Source: Paenibacillus xylanexedens
GTDB lineage: Bacteria; Bacillota; Bacilli; Paenibacillales; Paenibacillaceae
Length of the DNA: 50,923 bases
Reading direction: 5' to 3'
NCBI RefSeq assembly: GCF_017874615.1
Contig: NZ_JAGIKV010000036.1
Span: 1 to 50,923, forward strand
Each line of letters opens with the position of its first letter. The first letter of the stretch is position 1. The notes under the pieces are model-generated. The model was not told the origin of the DNA. It did no database searches and saw nothing but the letters and a program-made list of their open reading frames with translations. This document shows, piece by piece, positions 16,162-25,784 of this stretch. Position numbers and translations under genes: made by a program.

Positions 16162-17364
16162 ATGTCTGTTAAAGGCCGGCATCTATTTACATCGGAGTCT
16201 GTAACCGAAGGACATCCGGATAAAATCTGCGATCAGATCTCAGACGCCGTTTTGGACGCGTTCCTGTTGAATGATCCTAATGCTCGTGTAGCGTGCGAAG
16301 TTTCTGTAGCCACAGGCCTTGTGCTTGTTATCGGTGAGATTAGCTCAGCGTCTGAATATGTGGACATTCCGTCCATCGTTCGTAATACCATTAAGGAAAT
16401 TGGGTACACCAATGCCCAGTTCGGTTTTGATTATAACACTTGTGCAGTTCTGACTTCTTTGAATGAGCAGTCTGCTGATATTGCCCAAGGCGTTAACGCA
16501 GCGTTTGAGAACCGTGACCCGGAACAAATGGCTCGTGAGACAGAAAACATTGGTGCAGGTGACCAAGGTCTGATGTTCGGTTTTGCAACGAACGAAACAC
16601 CGGAACTTATGCCTTTGCCAATCGCATTGTCCCACCGTATCGCACGCCGTCTGGCGGAAGTGCGTAAGAACGGTACATTGGAATATCTTCGTCCAGATGG
16701 TAAAACGCAAGTAACGATTGAATACGACGGTGATAAGCCGGTACGTGTGGATACAATCGTTGTGTCTACTCAGCACGCTGAAGAGACTACGCTGGAGCAG
16801 ATCCAAAAAGACATCAAAGAACATGTAATCTTGCCTGTCGTTCCAGCTGAATTGCTGGATGAGCAGACTAAATATTTCATCAATCCAACAGGACGTTTCG
16901 TTATTGGCGGACCTCAGGGAGATGCAGGCCTCACTGGACGTAAAATCATCGTAGATACTTACGGCGGTTATGCACGTCACGGCGGTGGTGCGTTCTCTGG
17001 TAAAGATCCAACTAAAGTAGACCGCTCTGCAGCATATGCGGCTCGTTACGTAGCGAAAAACCTTGTAGCTGCAGGACTTGCAGACAAAGTTGAAATCCAG
17101 CTCGCTTACGCGATTGGTGTAGCCAACCCGGTATCGATCAACGTGGATACATACGGAACTGGCAAAGTCAGCGAAGAGAAATTGGTTGAGCTTGTGCGTA
17201 ACAACTTTGATCTTCGTCCGGCTGGCATTATCCGTATGCTGGATCTGCGTCGCCCAATTTACAAACAAACCGCTGCTTACGGTCACTTCGGCCGTACAGA
17301 CCTGGATGTACCTTGGGAGCAAGTCGACAAAGTAGACCTTTTGAAAGCTCAAGCAGGTCTGTAA
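16162..17364 (+). CDS. metK: S-adenosylmethionine synthetase
   Basis: A cytoplasmic enzyme making S-adenosylmethionine from methionine and ATP, 400 residues, the full family length. Signature stretches: the N-terminal HLFTSESVTEGHPDKICDQI with the ATP-binding His, GAGDQGLMFGFA in the middle, and GGGAFSGKDPTKVDRSAAY near the C-terminal half. It is transcribed alone from its own promoter through a long leader and has its own terminator. Its presence between surface protein genes looks like a chance neighbour rather than a functional link. Confidence 0.98.
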   Translation: MSVKGRHLFTSESVTEGHPDKICDQISDAVLDAFLLNDPNARVACEVSVATGLVLVIGEISSASEYVDIPSIVRNTIKEIGYTNAQFGFDYNTCAVLTSLNEQSADIAQGVNAAFENRDPEQMARETENIGAGDQGLMFGFATNETPELMPLPIALSHRIARRLAEVRKNGTLEYLRPDGKTQVTIEYDGDKPVRVDTIVVSTQHAEETTLEQIQKDIKEHVILPVVPAELLDEQTKYFINPTGRFVIGGPQGDAGLTGRKIIVDTYGGYARHGGGAFSGKDPTKVDRSAAYAARYVAKNLVAAGLADKVEIQLAYAIGVANPVSINVDTYGTGKVSEEKLVELVRNNFDLRPAGIIRMLDLRRPIYKQTAAYGHFGRTDLDVPWEQVDKVDLLKAQAGL

Positions 17365-17396
17365 TTAGCTAACGTTATGTGGATCATTCAATGAGG

Positions 17397-17431
17397 CCCT
17401 TGGTTCCGATAAGGAATTAAGGGTTTTTTTG
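17397..17431 (+). terminator. Intrinsic terminator after metK
   Basis: Stem CCCTTGGTTCC (17397-17407) with GGAATTAAGGG (17413-17423), two G-T pairs, then seven T. Confidence 0.92.
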
Positions 17432-17660
17432 TGCTTCTATTGATATGGCTGCCTTGATTATCTTTTTCAGCGAATGTTCCCTCACATATCCCTTTTCCTG
17501 AAATCACGACGCTTATTCTTATTACATTGCTTGTCATAGACAAAATGAAAATTGTGGAATATATACCCAAATAACTAAATGAAATCCCTTCTCTAACCGA
17601 AATACATAATGAGGTCTGTACATCAGACAAGAGAAGAAATTCAGATAAGGGGGAAGATCA

Positions 17661-20600
17661 GTGGAATTGAAGAGAATTGCAAGAAAAGGCATGCTCGGAA
17701 TCTTAATTGTTATGCTGACGGCTCAAGGTTGGCTTACGGGTTGGAGTGGAGTCGAGCAGGAAGCATATGCGGCCAATGAATTAAGTGCAAATGGAATAAC
17801 GAATACTGTTCCTGCCGTGAAAGGAACGAATGTGGATAGTTCAGTACCATTCGTTATTGATTTTGATAAACCTGTTCAGAAGGCAACGGGTACACAAAGT
17901 TCAATCTTGATTAAGCGCTTGGATGATAATACAACGATGGGTTCGGTACTGGTATCCAGTGACCAAGTTGTGATTGATCCCACACCACCGATTACAGACC
18001 CAACGACACCCGATGCGGGGGACAGCACATCTGTACCAGCTACTGGCCTACGAGTGACGATTACACTGGGCAAGGATCTACCGGGAGCAACATACTACGT
18101 AGAGATAGATAATAAATCATTTGTTTACGCGGACAATACTCCATTTCCGGGACTGACTAACAAAGAGTGGACCTTTAGCACTCTGGGACTAGGCTCAACT
18201 TCGCTTGTGAGTAGAATTCCTGATAACGCAGCAATGGTATCTCCTTCAACTAAGGTAGTGATGACTTTCGATAAGCCGGTAACCGCAGGTAGAGGGAATC
18301 TCATTATTTATCAGGGAAGAGTTGGTGGTACTGTATTTGAGCAGATTCCAGTAAACGCAGGAACACCTCGAATTACAGGTTTTGGAACAAATACGATTAC
18401 GATCGTTCCCACGAATAACTGGAACAACAACACTACATATTACATCGTAATGCCAGAAGGTTTTTTGAGGGATAGAAATGAGAATGATATCAGTGCAATT
18501 AGTGGGAATGTTTGGGGATTCAATGTCATATCCGATCCAACGTCCCTTATGGTATCTACTGTATCTCCCACAAACGGTACTACCAATGCACCCTTAACGG
18601 GAAATTTAACAGTTACGTTTAACAAAGAACTTGATCCGAATTACATTCAGAATGTAACGCTCAAAAAAGCAAATGGGGCAATTGTTGCATCTAAGACAGT
18701 CATTAATAGTGCAAACAATAGACAATTGCTGATTACACCTGCGAACGCATTGGATAGCAACACGAATTATGTGGTAGACATTCCAGCCAATACGTTTCGT
18801 GATAAAGCAGGAAATACATTTACAGGTCTTAATGGGTCTACATCATGGGCCTTTAAAACATTAAGTGCAGATACAACTGCACCTGTGTTGAAGAATGCTA
18901 AGATGCATAGCAATAACACCATTCGCCTGACGTATGATGAGTGGCTGTACAGCACTAATTCGCTGAGTAGTACCTATGCTGTAACTGTAAATGGTGAAAA
19001 GAGGAATGTCAGCTCCACTTATATCTCAGGTGACAGTGTATATGTTGTCTTGGATACGGGTGTAGCGGTAGGACAGGTTGTGCGGATCGCATATGCACCC
19101 GGTACTACAGGTAATCGTCTTACAGATCAGTCTTCCAATGCTGCGGCTGCTTTTGGCGCAAGAGATGTGGAGAATGGTTTAGATTCTGTCATGTCCAAGC
19201 CGCGGGAAGGTAACGTGTATTACAGTACAATTACGTTGTACTACCCTGAGACGGTATATATTACTTCAAGTGATGCAGCAAGACAATTCAGTGTAACTGC
19301 GGATCAGTATGCTGTAGGCATCAATAGCATATCGATCAATGGCAGCTCTGTGGTGACGTTGAATCTTAGTCGATCCATTACGGATGGTGAAGTCGTTCGG
19401 GTTGCATACACGCCAGGTTCATGGCCTGTTAAAGATACACGTGGACAGGCTCTTGCTGGATTCAGCGGCTTCTATGTCCGCAATTCAATTGATACCAAAC
19501 CACCTGAGTTTAAGAGTGCTGAGGTGAGTGGTAACAAGTTATGGATGCGTTACAATGAACCACTGAGCACGACGAATAAACCGCTCAACAGCCAATATTC
19601 AGTTCTGGTCGATGGCAAGCCAGTCTTCGTTAATGATTCCGAGATCGAAAATGATCTGGTTACGTTAACGCTGGCTTCAGCGGTGAAGGATACACAAAAT
19701 ATATCGTTATCATATGTACCTGGAGCATTGCGATTAACGGATCTGAACAATAACCCAGCAGGATATCTCAATCTGACTCCAGTAACGTACACATATGGAA
19801 ATGGCAAAATCCTTTCGGCTACGCTTCAGGAAGACACGGTTCAAATTAATTTCCGTGATTCAATCCAGTCCCAGGCTGCACTAACAGCATCTCAGTTCAG
19901 TGTAGTGATTGGTAATTCAACCACAACTGTATTGTCTGCTTCAGCTTCTGGCTCTGTGGTGACGTTGAAAGTGGATACTTCAGCAGTAACATCGACAGCT
20001 ACTCAGACGGGAACGGTGAGTTATGTACCTGGGGCAGTGCCGTTACGGGATGCGTCGAATGTCACGATAACAGCATTTGGTCCACTTACGTTACAACAGA
20101 CGAATAATAGTTCGAACAATAATCAGTCGGGAAACCGTCCTTCCTGGTTGTCGGAATTGGATGCAGCGAGCTATGGTCAGTCTTTACTTGTGATGAATAA
20201 TACTACGGCTTCTGCTGTATCTGCGATGTCCCACTATAATCGGCCGACTCGTCAATTCAACGTGGATGCAACCAAGTTGATTCAGTCCTTTGAATACGAT
20301 GGAGCAAACGGGAAATTGACTCAGCCGGTGGTATTTGAGATTCCGGACAGTGAATCGGCTGCGTATGTTGGATTCCCATTAAATGCACTGACTCAGATTG
20401 CTACAAGTTATCGCACAGGCACTATTGGTGTGAAATATGGCGATCTTCTCTGGACGGTGCCACTGTCTAATTTAGATATGGCGGCTATGAGTCGGAGTGT
20501 AGGAACGTCAAACACAAGTACAACGACAGGAGCAGCGGTTCCATCCTTATACGTTCAGTTAGAGACGGTACCTGTGTCTTCATCGGGGACGATGGAAGGC

Positions 20601-21443
20601 TTGATTGCAGGTGCAGGAGCACAGAAACTTGCGAATTATACGGATGTGTACCTGTTTGCCAGTAATGGTACGACCGATCAACGTGTGGAGCAGAAAGTGA
20701 AAAGTCAGTTATCCATGCAATTACCAGTAGGTACTTCTACAGTAACATCTGGATTCACTTATATTGATCCGGTTACCTTCATGTTATCAAACGTACCTAG
20801 CTCGTTTAAAAATACACCAGGAAGTGTAGTTGTCCAAGGACAACTGAATGGGAATCAATCGGTAGTTCCGGTCAACCATATTGTTAATTATCCGGACACC
20901 ACATCACACTGGGCTAGTGCAGTTATTAAGGAACTCTCTGCCAAATGGATTATTAATGCACCAAATGGTTCTTACTATCGACCAAATGAGAATATATCAC
21001 GTGCAGAATTCGCTGAATTGGTCGCCAGAGGTCTGGGTTTAAATGGAGAACCAACTGCAGCGAGTCGTTTCAGGGACGTTCGCAGTGGAAGTATGACAAG
21101 TGCCTATATCGGGGCTGCCGCTGAAGCGGGGATCATTACGGGGAATACCGATGGTACGTTTAAGCCGGATCGCCCCATTACGCGTGAGCAGATGGCGCTT
21201 ATGATGGTACGTGCGATGAATTACGGTGGGAAAACAGTCTCTCTTCAATCTTCCGCTGCTACCACTCTATCCAAGTTCAAGGACAGCAACAAAATCCAGT
21301 CTAAGGATTCTGTTGCCAAAGCGGTGCAGGAGGGAATCATTCAAGGCATGACAGCCAGAACATTTGAACCTCAGGGAAATGCAACTCGTGCACAGGCAGC
21401 AGTCATGTTGAAACGGGTTTTGGACAAATTAGGATATCTATAA
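17661..21443 (+). CDS. Large secreted Ig-like repeat protein with C-terminal SLH domains
   Basis: 1260 residues from a GTG start, chosen for AAGGGGG (17647-17653) seven bases upstream and the signal peptide that follows (cut near AYA, residue 37). Three Big_5-type modules come first, with phrases such as VPFVIDFDKPV, KVVMTFDKPV and NLTVTFNKEL. Then come about five SwmB-type modules, each near 100 residues, with phrases like VRIAYAPGTTGNRLTD and VRVAYTPGSWPVKD. A Ser/Asn linker and a mixed beta region follow, and three SLH domains end the chain from about residue 1076 (DTTSHWASAVIKELSAKWI; GIITGNTDGTFKPDRPITRE; GIIQGMTARTFEPQGNATRA). It should attach to the secondary wall polymer and project outward as a structural or adhesive protein. 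No enzyme domain is seen. Confidence 0.88.
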   Translation: MELKRIARKGMLGILIVMLTAQGWLTGWSGVEQEAYAANELSANGITNTVPAVKGTNVDSSVPFVIDFDKPVQKATGTQSSILIKRLDDNTTMGSVLVSSDQVVIDPTPPITDPTTPDAGDSTSVPATGLRVTITLGKDLPGATYYVEIDNKSFVYADNTPFPGLTNKEWTFSTLGLGSTSLVSRIPDNAAMVSPSTKVVMTFDKPVTAGRGNLIIYQGRVGGTVFEQIPVNAGTPRITGFGTNTITIVPTNNWNNNTTYYIVMPEGFLRDRNENDISAISGNVWGFNVISDPTSLMVSTVSPTNGTTNAPLTGNLTVTFNKELDPNYIQNVTLKKANGAIVASKTVINSANNRQLLITPANALDSNTNYVVDIPANTFRDKAGNTFTGLNGSTSWAFKTLSADTTAPVLKNAKMHSNNTIRLTYDEWLYSTNSLSSTYAVTVNGEKRNVSSTYISGDSVYVVLDTGVAVGQVVRIAYAPGTTGNRLTDQSSNAAAAFGARDVENGLDSVMSKPREGNVYYSTITLYYPETVYITSSDAARQFSVTADQYAVGINSISINGSSVVTLNLSRSITDGEVVRVAYTPGSWPVKDTRGQALAGFSGFYVRNSIDTKPPEFKSAEVSGNKLWMRYNEPLSTTNKPLNSQYSVLVDGKPVFVNDSEIENDLVTLTLASAVKDTQNISLSYVPGALRLTDLNNNPAGYLNLTPVTYTYGNGKILSATLQEDTVQINFRDSIQSQAALTASQFSVVIGNSTTTVLSASASGSVVTLKVDTSAVTSTATQTGTVSYVPGAVPLRDASNVTITAFGPLTLQQTNNSSNNNQSGNRPSWLSELDAASYGQSLLVMNNTTASAVSAMSHYNRPTRQFNVDATKLIQSFEYDGANGKLTQPVVFEIPDSESAAYVGFPLNALTQIATSYRTGTIGVKYGDLLWTVPLSNLDMAAMSRSVGTSNTSTTTGAAVPSLYVQLETVPVSSSGTMEGLIAGAGAQKLANYTDVYLFASNGTTDQRVEQKVKSQLSMQLPVGTSTVTSGFTYIDPVTFMLSNVPSSFKNTPGSVVVQGQLNGNQSVVPVNHIVNYPDTTSHWASAVIKELSAKWIINAPNGSYYRPNENISRAEFAELVARGLGLNGEPTAASRFRDVRSGSMTSAYIGAAAEAGIITGNTDGTFKPDRPITREQMALMMVRAMNYGGKTVSLQSSAATTLSKFKDSNKIQSKDSVAKAVQEGIIQGMTARTFEPQGNATRAQAAVMLKRVLDKLGYL

Positions 21444-21469
21444 TAGTAATTAGCTCTTTTATCTTAGTG

Positions 21470-21517
21470 AAGCGAAATCGATCAGGGGAATAAGTTCAAC
21501 TGGTTGGTTTCGCTTTT
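21470..21517 (+). terminator. Intrinsic terminator
   Basis: Stem AAGCGAAATC (21470-21479) with GGTTTCGCTT (21506-21515), long loop, then TTTTTT. Confidence 0.85.
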
Positions 21518-21560
21518 TTATATTATAAAGTCATAAATTTCATGGATAGAGGGTGTAAAT

Positions 21561-22787
21561 TTGCTTAAAAAAATGCTAGTATTTGTCCTCGTTCTGGGGT
21601 TAGTATCTATACCATCACTGGCTTATGCTCAAAATAATAAAGAATCCATACAACTGTACGTTAATGAAAAGCCTACAGACATTAAACTGATGACAAAATC
21701 AGGAACGGTGTATGTTCCATTTCGAGAGTTTATTCAACTAATGGGGTACCAAGCGGATTACTCAGTGGTAGATCGAGAGATTTCAGTTAAGATCGGGAAA
21801 TCAAAATTTATCTTCCTACCGGATGATGGTTACATTAGTGGATCGGGAGATTATTACGAATTACAAAGGCCGGGTATTCAAATTGATGGAAAATTCTTTT
21901 TACCTATCCGTTATGCCGCCTGGTTAACCAAGCACTCGGTTAAGTATGATCAAAAGTCGAACACGGCTTGGATGGTAGAGTATGGGTATGGTCAAGAGAA
22001 AGAGATACTTGATTTGATAACAACATATGATAGAGCATTTACTGTAAAACTACTAGCTTCTAAACATATGCAGAGATTTTATCTGACTGAGAGTTGGATT
22101 GCACCCCAAGAAAGAGAAATCCCTGATTGAATCTACAATGTTGATATAACAAGCATTACATACGAATCTGCGAACCAGGCATTATTGTACGTTACTTATA
22201 TTCATAATAATCAGGTAATAAATGACCAACATGAGGTCGTATTTCGAATTATAAAGGAGAACAATCAGTGGAAAATACTTCAGGATCGATATCTTTCCAG
22301 TAATACTGCGCTTCCAGAAGATATCGATAAATCTGTAAATATAGTAAAAGAGAATTTTAATGATGAGCAACAAAGAGTCCTATCTGACTTAAAGACATAT
22401 TATAGAGCATATAATCAGAAAGATTTTGATTTAACGTATAAATATACTTCGCCATTTGATATTGAACGGATTAACGCAAATGCAGTTGATGAATGGAGGA
22501 CATGGGAGCACATTACAAGAGCTTCTTTTGAGTATGGAGACACTACGTATCATATGTCTAATGAACGAGTCGTGTTCCTTGGGGAGAAGCAAGCTGTTGT
22601 CCATGCTACGATGCAATGGAGTAGTGTTTCAGAGAAGATAGAGCAGCATAGTTCTGAATATAACGCATTAATCTATCTTGATTATGCCAATGGGCACTGG
22701 AATTATAGTGATGAATTTAACATTGATGCTAACTACGAGGAAACCAATAGAGAGTTTCCCGAAATGTTTTTTCCAGAATTAGAATAG
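21561..22787 (+). pseudogene. Stalk-domain secreted protein gene split by an in-frame TGA
   Basis: The reading frame runs from a TTG at 21561 (after GAGGGTG) through a signal peptide (LVFVLVLGLVSIPSLAYAQ) and a copper-amine-oxidase N-terminal-like stalk domain (TKSGTVYVPFREFIQLMGY, FFLPIRYAAWL). It meets TGA at 22128-22130 and then continues in the same frame, with sensible protein (IYNVDITSITYESANQALLY), to TAA at 22785. The uninterrupted product would be 408 residues. The second half has no good start of its own: the only nearby candidate is a TTG at 22185 without a ribosome binding site. The C-terminal part contains two related segments (ILDLITTYDRAFTVK and LSDLKTYYRAYNQKDFDL), suggesting duplicated NTF2-like domains. 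One base change explains the break. Alternatives are readthrough or a base-calling error. Confidence 0.8.
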
Positions 22788-22815
22788 GATTCAACATAAA
22801 TCATTATTCAGGTAG

Positions 22816-22856
22816 AACCCAGGTGCGCAGTTAATGCCGTGCATGGGTTTTTTTTG
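22816..22856 (+). terminator. Intrinsic terminator
   Basis: Imperfect stem from AACCCA (22816-22821) with TGGGTT (22844-22849), extended by GTGC/GCAT-type pairing, then eight T. Confidence 0.8.
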
Positions 22857-22971
22857 CCAAGAATATCCTCAAAGTTAGCTATGGGCGTAACTTTTTCCAC
22901 AAAAAGCAGTCTATTAATAGAAGAGTATACTAGAGATCTCGCTATCGGCTGCCTACTTGGCAGTGTTCGTG

Positions 22972-25737
22972 ATGTCTAAGATTGATATACAAGATGGGAG
23001 AGACGTTTCAGACATGCTGGGGAAACATGAGAAACAGCTGGAAGACGTTAAGGGCAGTAAGGTGAAGAAATGGGCGATTGTGACGCTGGCGGGTGTGATC
23101 TGGATTGCACCGGTGATGAGCGCAGGCGGGCAGATGTGGTCAGGGACTTCGTGGCAATCGGTGGCCGCAGCAGCATCTACCAATACAAGCAAGTTGAGTG
23201 AAGAAATTCTGACTTCGGGTGCGAAGCTCATGAAATACAGATATACAACAACACGTTCCGGTTCCAAGGTCAACGTACTGGCGGATGTCATCCAGGTGGA
23301 TCTGCAGAACCCGTATGTGAAGCTGGATGTAATGACAGGCAAGGGCGGTAATCTGAACAGCAAACAGAGCACAGGTGCTATGGCTAAGGAAAATGGTGCA
23401 GTAGCTGCTGTGAACGGTGATTACTTCAATGTATCCGGAGAACTCGCGCCTATTGGTGGACAGGTCTCCGATGGCGTGCTGGTCTCCACACCTTCTGAGC
23501 TGTCAGGCATGTATGCCCTCACGGTGACCAAGGATGGCAAACCGATGATCGACGAGTATTCATTTGATGGGACCGTGAAGGCGCAGGATGGTTCAACCTT
23601 TGCTTTGCGTGGGATAAATAAAGAGGATTATACGGTAGAGTCGGGTGCGGTGAAGTATAGTCATGCCAACTCGATGTATATTTATACACCGGCATGGACC
23701 TCCACCAAGCGTCCGAATGACCCTTCCACAACGCCGACAGAGGTTCTCGTGCAGAACGGAGTAATTACCCAAATCTCGGATAAAAAAGCGCTTAACATGA
23801 CGGTGCCGCAGGATGGGTACATTTTGCGTGCGCATGGAACAGCGGCGACATGGATCATGAGCCATCTGTCCGTTGGGCAAACCTTGGATGCGGATTACAA
23901 ACTGAAAGCTAAAACAACCGGGGAATCGGTCGATCCAAGTAATCTGGAGATGATGATAGGTGGTCACACCATTTTGGTGAACGGTGGAAAGGCAGCATCC
24001 TTTTCCCGTGATATCGCATCTTCCGGTATCGGTGGCATTCGTGCAAGAACGGCAGTAGGGTACTCCCAGGATGGTCGGTATGTCTACATCATCGCCGCGG
24101 AGAAAAACAGTAACAGCAGCGGGATGTCACTGACGGAACTGCAATCCTTTATGACCAGTGTGGGTGTCTGGAAAGGCATGAACCTGGACGGAGGCGGCTC
24201 CACAACGATGGTAACACGTCCGCTAGGTGAGCAAACCGCTGGTCTGACGTTCAACACAGAGTATGGCACCGAGCAACGTCAGGTTGTAAACACGCTGGGT
24301 GTGTTCTCTACGGCTCCTGTAGGTAAACTGAAGGGCTTTGCCGTGAGTGGCAGTCAAACGTTGCTAGTGGGACAAGAGGGCAAGTACACAGCCAAAGGAT
24401 ATGACACCTACTACAACCCAATCGCAACAGGCGATATCAGCATGTCCTGGAAGTCCAGCAACAACGGCATCGTGAGTGTTAGCAACGGCACGATCAAAGG
24501 CGTGAAGCCAGGTACAGCAACGCTGACGGCAACGAGCAATGGAGCTTCATCCTCCATTAAAGTATCGGTACTGGGTGGAAGTGAGTTGGCTTCCCTGACA
24601 GCAGGATCGGGTCTCGGTTCGCTCAAAGCAGGTACAACGATGTCGATTCCTGTAACGGCGACAACGAAGAGCGGACAAAGTGTGACGGTTCCGGCAGACT
24701 CGCTGACATGGGAATTTATCGGATTCAAAGGTAAAGTTACTGCTGACCAATTAACCGTATCTTCCGTCAATTCCGGTGCACAAGTAGGATATGCGATTGG
24801 ACGTTATGATGGTTACAGCACAGTCGTGGTACTCTCGGCTTCTGCAAGTGAAACGATCTGGGAGAACTTCGAAAATGTGAATTATCCGGTCAACTTCACC
24901 ACGAACGCAGCGGGTGTAACTGGTTCGGCAACCGTTACAGCAGGAACTGGTGAGAAAGCCGGCTCCAATGTGCTGCAACTTGGTTATGATATGACTGCTG
25001 GAACAGGAAAAATGTACGCTTATGCACAACTGAATGGCTCTACCGGTAGAGAGGTATCTGCTGCAGCTACATCAATGTCGATGGATGTTATGGGAGATAA
25101 AAGCCTGAACTGGTTACGTGCCGAATTCACGGATGCCAATGGCAAAACGGTATATGCCGATCTCGCCAAGGCGATTGACTGGGACGGGTGGAAGAAGCTG
25201 AGCGTGGACCTGAACGGACTGAACATCGCCTATCCGGCGAAGCTGAAGCGGGTCTATGTGGTGAACGTGGAAGAAGGTCAGGATGAGCGTGCGAAATCAG
25301 GTACGGTTGCTTTTGACAATATCGCATTCACGATGCCTTCCAAGTCCAGTGAAGTTGGATTGCCTACGAGTATAGCTTCACTTGTGCTTGGACAGAAATC
25401 GATGACGGTGAACGGAACGAAAAAAGCGATTGATGCAGCACCGGTCCTTAAAAATGGTACAACGTATGTGCCAATCAAGCATGTTTTGGACGCTTTTGGT
25501 GGTCAGGCAAGCTGGGATAGCAAAAATCAGCGAATCACAGTATTACGTGGTGGCAAGCTGATTGATCTGGTTGTAGGGCAGAAAGAATTCATTCTGAATG
25601 GTAAAAGGCAGAGCGCAACTGTTGCACCATACGTAACGGGTGGTAGGACTTTAGTCCCACTTAGACTCGTTTCCGAGCAACTTGGTCTGACTGTAAAATG
25701 GGAACAGAAAACGAAGACCGTTACCATCTCATCGTGA
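22972..25737 (+). CDS. Phosphodiester glycosidase (NAGPA domain) with Big_2 and stalk domains
   Basis: About 921 residues. The NAGPA fold hydrolyses sugar-1-phosphodiesters, classically N-acetylglucosamine-1-phosphodiester. Order: short cytoplasmic start, one membrane segment (WAIVTLAGVIWIAPVMSAGG), NAGPA domain at about 100-420 with AAVNGDYF, GGHTILVNGG and MNLDGGGSTTMV, a Big_2 Ig-like domain at about 460-535, a jelly-roll-like domain at about 630-785 (DGWKKLSVDLNGLN, GTVAFDNIAF), and a C-terminal copper-amine-oxidase-type stalk domain at 808-921. It should face outward. No good ribosome binding site is visible; the ATG at 22972 and TTG at 22957 are both possible, and the hairpin CTGCC/GGCAG lies just upstream. 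Since TagO-type enzymes create GlcNAc-1-phosphate links, a role in trimming wall polymers is a reasonable guess only. No terminator separates it from degS. Confidence 0.85.
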   Translation: MSKIDIQDGRDVSDMLGKHEKQLEDVKGSKVKKWAIVTLAGVIWIAPVMSAGGQMWSGTSWQSVAAAASTNTSKLSEEILTSGAKLMKYRYTTTRSGSKVNVLADVIQVDLQNPYVKLDVMTGKGGNLNSKQSTGAMAKENGAVAAVNGDYFNVSGELAPIGGQVSDGVLVSTPSELSGMYALTVTKDGKPMIDEYSFDGTVKAQDGSTFALRGINKEDYTVESGAVKYSHANSMYIYTPAWTSTKRPNDPSTTPTEVLVQNGVITQISDKKALNMTVPQDGYILRAHGTAATWIMSHLSVGQTLDADYKLKAKTTGESVDPSNLEMMIGGHTILVNGGKAASFSRDIASSGIGGIRARTAVGYSQDGRYVYIIAAEKNSNSSGMSLTELQSFMTSVGVWKGMNLDGGGSTTMVTRPLGEQTAGLTFNTEYGTEQRQVVNTLGVFSTAPVGKLKGFAVSGSQTLLVGQEGKYTAKGYDTYYNPIATGDISMSWKSSNNGIVSVSNGTIKGVKPGTATLTATSNGASSSIKVSVLGGSELASLTAGSGLGSLKAGTTMSIPVTATTKSGQSVTVPADSLTWEFIGFKGKVTADQLTVSSVNSGAQVGYAIGRYDGYSTVVVLSASASETIWENFENVNYPVNFTTNAAGVTGSATVTAGTGEKAGSNVLQLGYDMTAGTGKMYAYAQLNGSTGREVSAAATSMSMDVMGDKSLNWLRAEFTDANGKTVYADLAKAIDWDGWKKLSVDLNGLNIAYPAKLKRVYVVNVEEGQDERAKSGTVAFDNIAFTMPSKSSEVGLPTSIASLVLGQKSMTVNGTKKAIDAAPVLKNGTTYVPIKHVLDAFGGQASWDSKNQRITVLRGGKLIDLVVGQKEFILNGKRQSATVAPYVTGGRTLVPLRLVSEQLGLTVKWEQKTKTVTISS

Positions 25738-25784
25738 TATGGTATGATATATACCGGAAACGATAGAAATGGAGTCGAACAAAC

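Noticed and set aside
16345..17352. 335-residue minus-strand frame
   Set aside because: Shadow of metK, with Cys- and Phe-rich nonsense composition.
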